Positions 1 to 8,537 of a DNA stretch of 64,000 nucleotides are shown piece after piece (positions within the stretch are counted from its first letter, which is position 1; each line of letters begins with the position of its first letter). This DNA is from an uncultured Bacilli bacterium. Lineage in GTDB: Bacteria; Bacillota_I; Bacilli_A; RF39; UBA660. The notes beneath the pieces are model-generated. The model saw nothing but the letters and a program-made list of their open reading frames with translations. It did not search any database and was not told the origin of the DNA. The translations under genes were made by a program, and so were the position numbers. Location: the NCBI GenBank assembly GCA_934140575.1, contig CAKPBJ010000005.1, positions 1 to 64,000 of the forward strand, in the 5' to 3' direction.

Positions 1-43
1 AAGAAAGGTATAAATTGCATTATACCATTGAATACCAATAATT

Positions 44-107
44 AAATACAAATTGCATTTAACTATTTAACTAACCATAAATACAAATTTCATTTAAGTA
101 TTTAACT
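44..107. repeat. Two imperfect 29-bp direct repeats in the left edge
   Basis: Positions 44-72 and 79-107 carry the same AT-rich 29-bp sequence with two differences (TTGC/TTTC and AACT/AAGT), at a 35-bp period. They lie downstream of the leftmost gene, in a stretch (1-133) where I see no gene. Function unknown; no clear terminator hairpin is visible here. Confidence 0.5.
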
Positions 108-133
108 TTTTTCTGTTTTTTTTTATAAATTAA

Positions 134-907
134 TTACATATAATAAAATCCTACAAAGTTTTGACCACTTTTTTCTACATTACCTCTTATTCTACAATAA
201 TGAGATGCATAGTCTTTATTTGTTATTGTATCTATTTTATTTATTTCTATATGTTTTATTTGTTTATCTGTTAGTTGCTTTAATATTGCTTTATACATAT
301 CTATTTTGTATTTGTCATTTTCTTCTTCTATACAGTCTTTCCATACTTCTTTATTTGTTGCCCAATGTGGATATGTGTCATATATAAAATTTTCTTTTTT
401 TGCTCCACTTGAAATATAGACATAGATATCATCTACATTACTTTTGTATTCTTTTTGTAAAGCTTCTATTATTTGGCTTGGTAAGTTTCTATCAATGTAT
501 GCTGCTCCACAATGAGCTAAGGCTGTTACTCCTTTTTTTCTATCTTCTGCTATTACTATAGGACAGTCAGCACACATATTTCCTACTACTATTCCTTTAT
601 ATTCATTACTAATTATTAAGATATCAGCTTCTAAGTTTAGATACCAGTAGTCATCTTTTGTTAAATTTTTTGCTTTTATATTTATATATTTACCGTCTGG
701 ATAATTTACTTTATTTAAGTTGTTTTTTTGGACTGCTTGAATTATTTTTAAACCATCAAATCCATACTTTTTTCCTAATTTTATTCTTGTTTCTTTAAAT
801 ATTTCATTTACTTCTTCTTGAGTTAATCCTTCTTTATAAAATATTTTATTTCTGCTCATTACTCCATCTTTTTTATTAGCTTCAAATATTTTTATTTGTG
901 ATTTCAA
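134..907 (-). CDS. Laccase-domain (YfiH/PgeF-like) protein, divergent
   Basis: 257 residues. The fold signature of the YfiH/PgeF family (purine nucleoside phosphorylase/peptidoglycan-editing type) is visible: an ADC motif with C115, then ALAHCG with H132 where the family has AHAGWRG, and a C-terminal YKAILKQL...SHYCRIRG block. The first metal ligand, normally the His of QVHG, appears replaced by Gln (AVQKNN, Q60), so catalytic competence is uncertain. The start is TTG at 905-907 behind an AGAGGTGAT ribosome site, 12 bp after ychF, so it is probably translated from the ychF message. Family call likely; substrate unknown. Confidence 0.6.
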   Translation of the reverse strand: MKSQIKIFEANKKDGVMSRNKIFYKEGLTQEEVNEIFKETRIKLGKKYGFDGLKIIQAVQKNNLNKVNYPDGKYINIKAKNLTKDDYWYLNLEADILIISNEYKGIVVGNMCADCPIVIAEDRKKGVTALAHCGAAYIDRNLPSQIIEALQKEYKSNVDDIYVYISSGAKKENFIYDTYPHWATNKEVWKDCIEEENDKYKIDMYKAILKQLTDKQIKHIEINKIDTITNKDYASHYCRIRGNVEKSGQNFVGFYYM

Positions 908-919
908 TTAATCACCTCT

Positions 920-2020
920 TTATACGTTAAATCTAAAATGACATATGTCGCCATCTTGCATTAAGTAGTCTTTTCCTTCTAATCTTGCTTTACCTGCTTC
1001 TTTGACTTTTAATTCACTACCACATTCTATTAAGTCATCATAGCTTATTACTTCTGCTCTAATGAATCCTCTTTCAAAATCTGTATGAATTATACCTGCA
1101 CATTGTTTTGCATTCATTCCTTTTTTAAATGTCCATGCTCTTACTTCATCTTTTCCTACTGTAAAATAAGTTGCTAAACCTAAAATATCATATGTTGCAG
1201 TTATTAATTTATCTAATCCTGAACCATCTAATCCTAATGCTTCTAACATTTCTTGTTTTTCTTCTTTGGTTAATTCACTTAAATCTTCTTCTACTTTAGC
1301 ACAAAGACTTACTACTTTAGCATTTTCTTTTTCTGCATATTCTTTTACTTTTAATACATATTCATTATCTGGGTTACCTAATTCTGATTCTTTTATATTT
1401 GCCAAATATATAATTGGTTTTTCTGTTAAAAAACTATATGATTTTACGGCTTTCTTTTCTTCTTCTGATAAATCCAATTGTCTTATTGGTTTGTTTTCTT
1501 CTAGTGCTTTTTTACATTTTTCTAAGACTTCTGTTTCTAAAATATCATCTTTATTTTTAGTAGTTCTTGCTTTTTTTGAAACTCTTTCTAATCTATTGTT
1601 AATTACATCTAAATCTGCAATTGATAATTCAAGATTTATTGTTTCTATATCTCTTATTGGATCAATGTTTCCATCTACATGGATAATTTTTCCATCATCA
1701 AAACATCTTACAACTTCAACTATAGCATCTACTTCTCTTATGTGTGATAAGAATTTATTACCAAGTCCTTCACCTTTACTAGCACCTTTTACAAGTCCTG
1801 CAATATCTGTGAATTCATAAGCTGTTGGTATAAATTTATTTGGTTCATACATCTCTTTTAATTTATCCATTCTTTCATCTGGTACTGTTACTATTCCTAC
1901 ATTTGGTTCAATGGTTGCAAATGGGTAATTTTCTGCTAATATTTTTTGATTTGTTATTGCATTGAATAAAGTTGATTTTCCTACGTTTGGAAGTCCTACA
2001 ATTCCTGCTGTTAAACTCAT
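920..2020 (-). CDS. ychF: Ribosome-binding ATPase YchF
   Basis: 366 residues, the usual length. Obg/OLA1-type P-loop NTPase that binds ribosomes and hydrolyses ATP rather than GTP. The G1 motif GLPNVGKS is at residues 9-16, the DIAG switch II motif at about 73, and a TGS domain fills the last 80 residues, ending FRFNV. In B. subtilis ychF also sits beside the parB-yyzM segment, so position supports the call. An ATG with an AGAGG site about 8 nt upstream fixes the start. Likely first gene of a two-gene message with the downstream laccase-domain gene. Confidence 0.95.
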   Translation of the reverse strand: MSLTAGIVGLPNVGKSTLFNAITNQKILAENYPFATIEPNVGIVTVPDERMDKLKEMYEPNKFIPTAYEFTDIAGLVKGASKGEGLGNKFLSHIREVDAIVEVVRCFDDGKIIHVDGNIDPIRDIETINLELSIADLDVINNRLERVSKKARTTKNKDDILETEVLEKCKKALEENKPIRQLDLSEEEKKAVKSYSFLTEKPIIYLANIKESELGNPDNEYVLKVKEYAEKENAKVVSLCAKVEEDLSELTKEEKQEMLEALGLDGSGLDKLITATYDILGLATYFTVGKDEVRAWTFKKGMNAKQCAGIIHTDFERGFIRAEVISYDDLIECGSELKVKEAGKARLEGKDYLMQDGDICHFRFNV

Positions 2021-2046
2021 ATATATACCTCTTTTCTTTCGTAAAT

Positions 2047-2075
2047 ATTATAGCATTTTCAGATATGCTTGTAAA
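2047..2075 (-). promoter_or_regulatory. Sigma-A promoter of ychF
   Basis: On the minus strand: TTTACA (2070-2075), 17-bp spacer, TATAAT (2047-2052), about 26 bp before the ychF start. Confidence 0.7.
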
Positions 2076-2076
2076 A

Positions 2077-2098
2077 TAAAAAGAGAACTTTCGTTCCC
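2077..2098 (-). terminator. Terminator after the AbgT-type gene
   Basis: Minus strand GGGAAC, GAAA tetraloop, GTTCTC, then TTTTTATTTT. The stem abuts the stop codon of the transporter gene and separates it from the ychF promoter. Confidence 0.8.
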
Positions 2099-3693
2099 TA
2101 GATTGTTGGACCAACTCCAGGTCCAATTGGTAGTCCTAATATATACCAACCTAATACTATTAAAATCCATGTTGCTGCTATTATAAGGAAATAAGGTGTT
2201 ACAAGTCTTAATGACCTTTTAATAGTATATGGTTTTTTCTTATTTAGATTATATATATTTAAATACCCAATAAATATTACAAATGATGCAAGTAAAGGTG
2301 TAAATCCTTTTGTCATTGAATCTCCAACTCTCATTATAATTTGAGCAAATTGAGGAGATAAATTAGATTGCATAAACATTGGTACAACTACTGGGGCAAA
2401 TATCATCCATTTACTTGATGGTGATGTTAGAAGGAATCCGGATAGTGCTATTAATAATAATGATACTAGTACAAGTGGAATTCCACTTAATTGCATATTC
2501 TCTAATAATGTTGCTAACCAAGCAGTTACAATATATCCAATATTTGTTTTTCTAAATACAGCTATAAATTGTGCCACTACAAATATTAATATTATTATAC
2601 TTCCTATGTTACTAAATTTTTTACTCGCATTTTCTATTATTTCTTTATCACTTTTTATTGATTTACTTCCTAAGCCATAAGCAATTCCCATTAATATAAA
2701 TACTAAGGAAACCATATATGTAAATCCATCTTGGAAATATGAATTTGGTCCAAATAATTGATCAAGATATGTTGTTGCATCTTTATCAAGTAACATTCCT
2801 GAATATGGTAAGTTTGGAATTAATGCATATATAAATATTAATAACATAATAATTCCTACTATAAGGGCGTATCTTAATCCTCTATTTTCATATTTATCTT
2901 TTTCTATTTGTTTTTGTTCTTCTTCTTCAATATTCACTACTCTATATTGTTCTGTTTTTGCAAATTCTTCATCTTTTTTATACTTTCCAATTTTAGGAGC
3001 AATTAATTTTTCAATAACAATTGTTCCTACTATTGATAGAATTATAGTTGCTGCTATTATAAATATTAAGTTTGATGTTAAAGCTATATGCGTTGTATCA
3101 TCTACTAATCTTGCAGCATTCTTTGTATATCCCATTAAGTTTACTTCAGTTGATCCTATAAAGACTGACACTCCATAACCAAATGAGACTCCACAAAAGG
3201 CAGTTACTATTCCAAGAATTGGATTTCTATTATTTATAAAGTATATAAGAGCAACTAACGGAATTAATATTGCATATCCTACTTCATTTATTAATGAGGA
3301 AATAGTTGCTATTAAAATTATTATAAATGTTAAGACATATTTATTTGCTTTACTTATATGTCTTTTTGTTAGCATTTCAATAAATCCTGTACCCTCAGCT
3401 ATAGTTATACCTAGTAAAGATATTAGTAATGTACCGAGAGGTCCAAAACTTAAGAAATTAACTGCTGCATTACTTATAACAAATTTTAATCCATCAAATG
3501 ATAATAGATTTTCTACTGTTAAAAGTACTGGTTCTAATTCGTATGTATTTGAATTTACTGTATTATATGTTGCTTGTACTTGGAATAATGAAAATATTCC
3601 ACTTAAAATCATTACTCCAAAAGTTAAAAGTATAAATGTTGTTATTGGGTGAAAATAAAATTTTTTTAATTTTAATTTTGGTTTTTCTAACAT
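2098..3693 (-). CDS. AbgT-family (p-aminobenzoyl-glutamate type) transporter
   Basis: 531 residues, about 12 hydrophobic membrane segments. The family pattern is recognisable: a GTGFIE segment followed by an INEVGYAILIPL stretch and GVSFGYGVSVFIGSTE in the first half, and SPSSKWMIFAPVVVPMFM...GDSMTKGFTPL in the second half. AbgT proteins import p-aminobenzoyl-glutamate or export antimetabolites; which applies here cannot be read from sequence. The gene lies 10 bp after the DUF951 gene and probably shares the parB-mscS message. An ATG with AGGAGG at 3702-3707 fixes the start. Confidence 0.8.
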   Translation of the reverse strand: MLEKPKLKLKKFYFHPITTFILLTFGVMILSGIFSLFQVQATYNTVNSNTYELEPVLLTVENLLSFDGLKFVISNAAVNFLSFGPLGTLLISLLGITIAEGTGFIEMLTKRHISKANKYVLTFIIILIATISSLINEVGYAILIPLVALIYFINNRNPILGIVTAFCGVSFGYGVSVFIGSTEVNLMGYTKNAARLVDDTTHIALTSNLIFIIAATIILSIVGTIVIEKLIAPKIGKYKKDEEFAKTEQYRVVNIEEEEQKQIEKDKYENRGLRYALIVGIIMLLIFIYALIPNLPYSGMLLDKDATTYLDQLFGPNSYFQDGFTYMVSLVFILMGIAYGLGSKSIKSDKEIIENASKKFSNIGSIIILIFVVAQFIAVFRKTNIGYIVTAWLATLLENMQLSGIPLVLVSLLLIALSGFLLTSPSSKWMIFAPVVVPMFMQSNLSPQFAQIIMRVGDSMTKGFTPLLASFVIFIGYLNIYNLNKKKPYTIKRSLRLVTPYFLIIAATWILIVLGWYILGLPIGPGVGPTI

Positions 3694-3703
3694 GTTTTTC
3701 CTC

Positions 3704-3889
3704 CTATTCTTTTACTTTCTTTAATTTTTTATTGAATTCAATCCTAGGAATTAAAACTGTTCTTCCACAATTTAAACATTTTATTTTTATGTCTGCTCCA
3801 ACTCTTACTATTTCCCATTCATTAGTTCCACAAGGATGTTGTTTTTTCATAATAACAATTGAGCCTAATTTATAATCTTTATTTTCCAT
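3704..3889 (-). CDS. DUF951 zinc-ribbon-like small protein (YyzM type)
   Basis: 61 residues starting MENKDYKLGS. It shows the DUF951 core HPCGTNEWEIVRVGAD followed by CLNCGR, a likely metal-binding pair of cysteines plus a basic tail. The chosen ATG (3887-3889) has a GAGGTG site and overlaps the mscS stop by 11 bp, which is typical of coupled genes. In B. subtilis yyzM sits at the same place between the spo0J side and ychF. Function is unknown in the family. Confidence 0.85.
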   Translation of the reverse strand: MENKDYKLGSIVIMKKQHPCGTNEWEIVRVGADIKIKCLNCGRTVLIPRIEFNKKLKKVKE

Positions 3890-4691
3890 TATGCACCTCA
3901 ATTTGTTGATATGGAATTTTGATTCCAGATTGATCAAATTCCTTTTTTATTTCTCTTCTTAAAAATCTTTCAGTTGCAAATTGCATTGTTGGTTTTGTTT
4001 CAACTACTATTCTATAAACAACTGATGAGTCATCAAGTTCATTTACTCCCCATACTTCAGGTTCTTTTGTGGCATTAGGTATTTTTCCTTTTAGCCTTTG
4101 GAAAAGTTTTTGAAAAACTTGATCTATTTCCTCTTCATTATTTTCGTAAGCTATTCCTACATCTACCACAGCTAAAGAATTGTGGTCACTATAGTTTATT
4201 ATATTATCCATATTTCTATTAGCTATTATTTTTGTAGCTCCTTTGTAATTCCTAATTCTTGTTGTTCTAAGTCCAACAGATACAACTTCCCCCATAAATC
4301 CATCTACTTCAATTGTATCTCCAACTTCATATTCTCCTTCTGCTATTATAGAAAAACCTGCAATAATGTCTTTTGCTAAATCTTGAAATGCTAAACCAAT
4401 TAGGGCAGTTCCAAGTCCTAGTCCTGCTAATATTGATTTAACATTTATACCAAAATTTGCAAGTATTGCTAGTGCTACTATTATTACTATTACATATTTT
4501 ATTATATTAAGAATTAAACTTCTCATTGTTCTTATTTTTTGTTCTTGTTCTTGTTTTAGAACTTTTCTTTTGGATGTAGCTTTTATAATGACATTTTTGA
4601 TTATTTTAAATAATATAGAACCTCCTATTATATATATGATTGGCATTACTATTTTAATAATTTCAACTTTTAGTCCTAACATATTTATCAT
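3879..4691 (-). CDS. MscS-family mechanosensitive channel
   Basis: 270 residues: three hydrophobic helices in the first 100 residues, then the MscS pore and beta domain (GLGTALIGLAFQDLAKD, EVGDTIEV, GLRTTRIRNYKG) and an alpha-beta C-terminal domain. It would be a small-conductance osmotic safety valve in the membrane. The start overlaps the end of parB closely (3 bp gap), so it is translated from the soj-parB message. In B. subtilis an MscS-type gene occupies the same place next to spo0J. Confidence 0.9.
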   Translation of the reverse strand: MINMLGLKVEIIKIVMPIIYIIGGSILFKIIKNVIIKATSKRKVLKQEQEQKIRTMRSLILNIIKYVIVIIVALAILANFGINVKSILAGLGLGTALIGLAFQDLAKDIIAGFSIIAEGEYEVGDTIEVDGFMGEVVSVGLRTTRIRNYKGATKIIANRNMDNIINYSDHNSLAVVDVGIAYENNEEEIDQVFQKLFQRLKGKIPNATKEPEVWGVNELDDSSVVYRIVVETKPTMQFATERFLRREIKKEFDQSGIKIPYQQIEVHNGK

Positions 4692-4693
4692 TA

Positions 4694-5614
4694 TTAATTA
4701 CCTGCCTCTATATTCATTATTTCTAGAAGTCTATTTAAATCATTTCCATTTACAAAGCTAATTTCTATTTTATTTTTCTTTATAACTACTTTTGTTCCTA
4801 ATTTTTCACTTATTTCTTCTTGAAGATAACTATATTCACTGTTTTCTCTTATTTTTGGTTTTTGAGGATTAGTTTTAATAATTTTTGGTTCTTTTGTTAA
4901 TTCTTCTAATTCTCTTACACTTATTCCTTCATTAATAACTTTTTCTTCTAGTTCAGCTTGTTGAGATTTATCTTCTAGTTTACTTAAGACTCTAGCGTGT
5001 CCCATAGTTATTTTTTTACTATTAATATCTTCTTGAATACTATTTGGTAAATTTAGTAGTCCTAACATATTTGTAATATGGCTTCTACTTTTTCCTAATC
5101 TATTTGCAAGTTGTTCTTGAGTTAATCCTAGAGTATCTTGTAATTTTTTATAAGCTGTTGCTTCTTCTATTGCTGTTAAATTTTCTCTTTGTAAGTTTTC
5201 TAAAAGAGCTATTTCCATCATTTGTGTATCATTAAAATCTCTTACTATTGCTGGTATTTCTGTTAATCCTGCCATAAGAGAGGCTTTAACTCTTCTCTCA
5301 CCTGCTATTATTTCATAACCTTTAATTGATTTTTTTACAATGATAGGTTGAAATACACCGTGTTCTTTGATAGATGCAGCTAATTCTTCTAGAGCTTTTT
5401 CATCAAAAACTTTTCTTGGCTGGTATGGGTTACTTCTTAACTCACTTAATTTAATATTTACTATTTCGTCTTTTTCTGTTTCTTCTACTATTTGTTTTTC
5501 TACTGTACTGTAATCTAATACTTCACTGTTAAATAGTTCTTCAAGTCCTCTTCCAAGAGCTCTTCTTCTTGGGATTTCATTGTTATTTGTTTCCATTTCC
5601 TTCATTTCTTTCAA
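4694..5614 (-). CDS. parB: Chromosome partition protein ParB (Spo0J), parS type
   Basis: 306 residues. N-terminal RALGRGLEELF peptide (about 18-28) that activates ParA; CTPase domain with NPYQPRK (62-68), GERR (105-108) and ENLQREN (139-145); helix-turn-helix 164-190; C-terminal dimer domain. Residues that decide site choice in ParB/Noc proteins are ParB-like here: R177 (KSR) and G205 (TMGHAR). This predicts binding of the TGTTTCACGTGAAACA sites found at 23.6-24.5 kb. The TTG start (5612-5614) has AAAGGAAGTGA upstream and overlaps soj by 32 bp. Confidence 0.97.
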   Translation of the reverse strand: MKEMKEMETNNNEIPRRRALGRGLEELFNSEVLDYSTVEKQIVEETEKDEIVNIKLSELRSNPYQPRKVFDEKALEELAASIKEHGVFQPIIVKKSIKGYEIIAGERRVKASLMAGLTEIPAIVRDFNDTQMMEIALLENLQRENLTAIEEATAYKKLQDTLGLTQEQLANRLGKSRSHITNMLGLLNLPNSIQEDINSKKITMGHARVLSKLEDKSQQAELEEKVINEGISVRELEELTKEPKIIKTNPQKPKIRENSEYSYLQEEISEKLGTKVVIKKNKIEISFVNGNDLNRLLEIMNIEAGN

Positions 5615-6380
5615 TCACTTCCTTTGCTAGGTTGATATATGCTTCTGAACCTCTACTTTTTGGATCATATGCCACAATTGGTTCTCCATGTGATGGAGCT
5701 TCTGTTAGTCTTACAAGTCTTGGTATTATTGTATTATATACTTTTTCTTTAAAGAATCTTCTAATATCTTCTACTACTTCAAATCCTAGATTTGTTCTAG
5801 AATCAAGCATCGTTAATAATACGCCTTCTATATCCAAAGTTGGATTTAAACCTTTTTGAGCTAACATAATTGTTTTTAATAATTGTGTAATTCCCTCTAA
5901 TGCAAAGAATTCACACTGAACAGGAATTATTACTGAATTTGATGCAGTCAATGCGTTTGTTGTTATTACACCAAGTGATGGTGGACAATCTATAATTATA
6001 TAATCAAAGCTATCTTTTATATCCACTAGACTATTTTTTAATTGTTCTCCTTTTTTAAAACCATTCTGTGTTCTACTTTTTTCTAATAATTCAGCATCTA
6101 TTCCTGCTAAATTGATTGTGGCTGGTATTACATATAATCCTTTATATTTAGTTTTAATCATAGCTTCTGTGACATTACATTCGCCAATTAAAACATCATA
6201 TATACTTTTTTCTATTTCTCCTTTATTAATTCCTACACCAGTAGTTGTATTTCCTTGAGGATCTAAATCTATTAATAAAACTCTCTTTCCTAATACCGCT
6301 AATGATGCAGAAAGATTAATACTGGTAGTTGTTTTTCCTACGCCACCTTTTTGATTAACTAATGATATAACCTTTCCCAT
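5583..6380 (-). CDS. soj: Chromosome partition ATPase ParA (Soj)
   Basis: 265 residues, a full-length MinD/ParA ATPase. The deviant Walker A motif KGGVGKTT is at residues 11-18, DLDPQGN at about 39-45 and DCPPSLG at about 119. With ParB it forms the segregation system and in Bacillus also controls DnaA. It begins a soj-parB-mscS-DUF951-AbgT message; a terminator at 6448-6480 separates it from noc. ATG start with GGGTGAT upstream. Confidence 0.97.
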   Translation of the reverse strand: MGKVISLVNQKGGVGKTTTSINLSASLAVLGKRVLLIDLDPQGNTTTGVGINKGEIEKSIYDVLIGECNVTEAMIKTKYKGLYVIPATINLAGIDAELLEKSRTQNGFKKGEQLKNSLVDIKDSFDYIIIDCPPSLGVITTNALTASNSVIIPVQCEFFALEGITQLLKTIMLAQKGLNPTLDIEGVLLTMLDSRTNLGFEVVEDIRRFFKEKVYNTIIPRLVRLTEAPSHGEPIVAYDPKSRGSEAYINLAKEVIERNEGNGNK

Positions 6381-6410
6381 CTAATCACCCATTTTCTAAT
6401 TTACTAATAT

Positions 6411-6419
6411 ATTGTATCA
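6411..6419 (-). promoter_or_regulatory. Extended -10 promoter before soj
   Basis: Minus strand TGA-TACAAT about 30 bp upstream of the soj ATG; no good -35 hexamer is visible 17 bp further up. It lies just downstream of the noc terminator. Confidence 0.5.
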
Positions 6420-6447
6420 GAGATTGAACTATTTTTAAATGGTTTTA

Positions 6448-6480
6448 ATAAAAAAAGTAGACTTTTAAAAGCTCTACTTT
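6448..6480 (-). terminator. Terminator after noc
   Basis: Minus strand stem AAAGTAGA / TCTACTTT with a short AT loop and a T tail; overlaps the noc stop codon. It makes noc and soj-parB separate transcription units. Confidence 0.8.
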
Positions 6481-7771
6481 ATTTATTTTCTTTATATAAT
6501 TTAATGATAATTTGGAATGATTTTTCGAAGTTCATTTCATTTGTACTTATATTAATTCCATGTGCTTTTAAATCTTCTACTAAATTTCTTATTTTTTCAG
6601 TAGCTTCTTCAATAGTATAATTTTCGTCTGCAACATTTGATATTGGAATCATACCATTATTCATTGGTGATATATTTGATGTTTCTTGTGGTATATTGAA
6701 TGCTGAAAGGTCTGAATTATTGAAATAGTCTTTTGATTTGTTTTCTTTTTCAAGAGTGCTTTCAGTTTTTACTATTTGTTCAGCTGGAGTAATGAAACTT
6801 GTCTGTCCGCCAATATTTAGAAGATTATCTAATGAAGATCCTCCAGATGGTGTTGAAATATCATTTGTATTACTCTTTAAATCATTTATATCTATTGAAG
6901 TAATAGCAGGAGGTTTTTCAGCAATTTGATTGTTTATTGCTTCTTCTCTTGCTTTGTCTATTTCTCCGTAATTTATAAATTTACCCGTAGGCATCGCCTC
7001 TCCTTCTGGTGGTGCGATTGTTACTTTTCCAAAATTAGACTCATCTGCTGGTAGTTCAGCAGTTGGCATTAATGGACTACTATTAACAAAAGCATTTGTT
7101 GTTGCAATCTGTTCATTATTTGATAATTCTGGTCTTACTTGTGTAGAATCATTATTCTTTGAATATAATCTTTTAATTTCTTCTTCTACTGAACGTACAC
7201 TCATCTTATTATCAATTATTTTCTTTAGCATTTCTTTTTGCTTTTTTGAATCTGGGATATTTATTAATGCACGTGCATGTCTTTCAGATATTTGTTCTTT
7301 TAATAAAGATTCTTGAATATCATCTGGCAGTGATAACAATCTCAATTTGTTTGCTACAGCCGATTGACTCTTTCCCATAGTTTTAGCTAATTCTTCTTGT
7401 GTCATTTGATCTATTTCTAATATTTTTTGATATGTCCTAGCTTCCTCAATTGGATTTAGGTTTTTTCTTTGTAAATTTTCAAGTAAAGCTACTTTTGAAC
7501 TTTCTTTATCATCTAAATTTCTGATTATTGCAGGAATTTTAGTTAAGCCAGCTAAAGCTGATGCTTTATATCTTCTTTCTCCGGCAATTATTTCATATTT
7601 TCCGTTTTGAACACTTCTAACTATAATTGGTTGAATAACACCATGTTCTCTAATTGATACAGCTAACTCTTTTAATGCACGTTCATCAAATATCTCACGT
7701 GGTTGAAACCTATTCGGAATAATGTCATCTAAATATAATTGTACTACTTCGTCTTTTTCATTATTAAACAT
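6479..7771 (-). CDS. noc: Nucleoid occlusion protein Noc, long C-terminal variant
   Basis: 430 residues, much longer than B. subtilis Noc (about 280). ParB-like CTPase domain: NRFQPRE (20-26), GERR (64-67), ENLQRKN (98-104), helix-turn-helix 122-150. The site-choice residues are Noc-like: Q136 (KSQ), K142 (NK) and R164 (SERHAR), which predicts binding of ATTTCCCGGGAAAT. Residues about 210-385 are low-complexity, Pro/Ser/Asn-rich and probably disordered; a short helical domain (YTIEEATEK...) closes the protein. The N-terminus goes straight into the CTPase domain (MFNNEKDEVV), without the amphipathic membrane-targeting helix known from Bacillus Noc. Position rsmG-noc-soj-parB is canonical. Confidence 0.9.
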   Translation of the reverse strand: MFNNEKDEVVQLYLDDIIPNRFQPREIFDERALKELAVSIREHGVIQPIIVRSVQNGKYEIIAGERRYKASALAGLTKIPAIIRNLDDKESSKVALLENLQRKNLNPIEEARTYQKILEIDQMTQEELAKTMGKSQSAVANKLRLLSLPDDIQESLLKEQISERHARALINIPDSKKQKEMLKKIIDNKMSVRSVEEEIKRLYSKNNDSTQVRPELSNNEQIATTNAFVNSSPLMPTAELPADESNFGKVTIAPPEGEAMPTGKFINYGEIDKAREEAINNQIAEKPPAITSIDINDLKSNTNDISTPSGGSSLDNLLNIGGQTSFITPAEQIVKTESTLEKENKSKDYFNNSDLSAFNIPQETSNISPMNNGMIPISNVADENYTIEEATEKIRNLVEDLKAHGINISTNEMNFEKSFQIIIKLYKENK

Positions 7772-7817
7772 GAGTCATTCCCCTACTTTCATTCTTTTTT
7801 ATTTTCCCTATATTATC

Positions 7818-7846
7818 ATTATAAGTTATTTTTGTTTTAATTTCAA
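7818..7846 (-). promoter_or_regulatory. Sigma-A promoter of noc
   Basis: Minus strand TTGAAA (7841-7846), 17-bp spacer, TATAAT (7818-7823), about 46 bp before the noc ATG. Confidence 0.75.
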
Positions 7847-7852
7847 TAAATT

Positions 7853-7904
7853 TTAAAAAGACTATGTCTTTAGAGCATATTATTTGCACATTTGACATAG
7901 TCTA
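7853..7904 (-). terminator. Terminator after rsmG
   Basis: Minus strand arms AGACTATGTC and GACATAGTCT separated by 25 nt and followed by TTTTTAAAA. It closes the mnmE-mnmG-rsmG unit. Confidence 0.75.
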
Positions 7905-8537
7905 TTTATTTTTCATAACTACTAAACTTCTTTTACTTTCTTCAATTGGTAATAAAAATTTTTCTATTTTTGTTATTTTATATTTTTTAGATAATTTTCT
8001 TTTTATATCTTCTGTTAATTCATTATCAATATCACCTTTCATAGCAACAAAAATGCCAGATGGTGAAACTAAATGCATTGTATATTTAACAAGTTTTTCT
8101 ATATTTGCTACTGCTCGTGATGTTACTAGATCAAACTTTCCTTTATATTCTTCTCCTCTTGCATGGACTGCTTCTATATTGTTTAGATTTAATTCTTTTA
8201 TTATTGTATTTAAATAATTTACTCTTTTTTGTAGAGAATCTATTAATGTAATTTTTAGGTTTGGAAATACTATTTTTAATACAATACCTGGAAACCCAGC
8301 TCCTGTTCCTACATCACATAATGTATTTATTTTATTTAAGTCTACTACTTTTACTATTGTTAGGCTATCATAGAAATGTTTTAAATATACTTCTTTTTCA
8401 TCTTCTATTCTTGTTAAATTAATTTTTTTATTCCATTCTATTAGAAGTTTATAAAATTTATCAAGTTTTTCTATTTGTTCTTCAGTTAAAATTATATTTA
8501 TTTTTTCTAATTCTTCTATAAATTTTTCTTTATTCAT
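7902..8537 (-). CDS. rsmG: 16S rRNA m7G527 methyltransferase RsmG (GidB)
   Basis: 211 residues from the chosen ATG. SAM-binding motif CDVGTGAGFPGIVL at about residues 74-87, and TSRAVANIEKL further on, both typical of RsmG. It methylates N7 of G527 in 16S rRNA. An in-frame ATG exists at 8546, but AAGGAG lies only 1 nt before it; the ATG at 8535-8537 has better spacing and overlaps the mnmG stop by 8 bp. Canonical position after mnmG. Confidence 0.95.
   Translation of the reverse strand: MNKEKFIEELEKINIILTEEQIEKLDKFYKLLIEWNKKINLTRIEDEKEVYLKHFYDSLTIVKVVDLNKINTLCDVGTGAGFPGIVLKIVFPNLKITLIDSLQKRVNYLNTIIKELNLNNIEAVHARGEEYKGKFDLVTSRAVANIEKLVKYTMHLVSPSGIFVAMKGDIDNELTEDIKRKLSKKYKITKIEKFLLPIEESKRSLVVMKNK

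Noticed and set aside
1266..1820. 184-codon frame opposite ychF
   Set aside because: Shadow of ychF on the other strand; Ser/Phe-rich nonsense typical of antisense reading of AT-rich genes. The same applies to the other antisense frames in the left arm.
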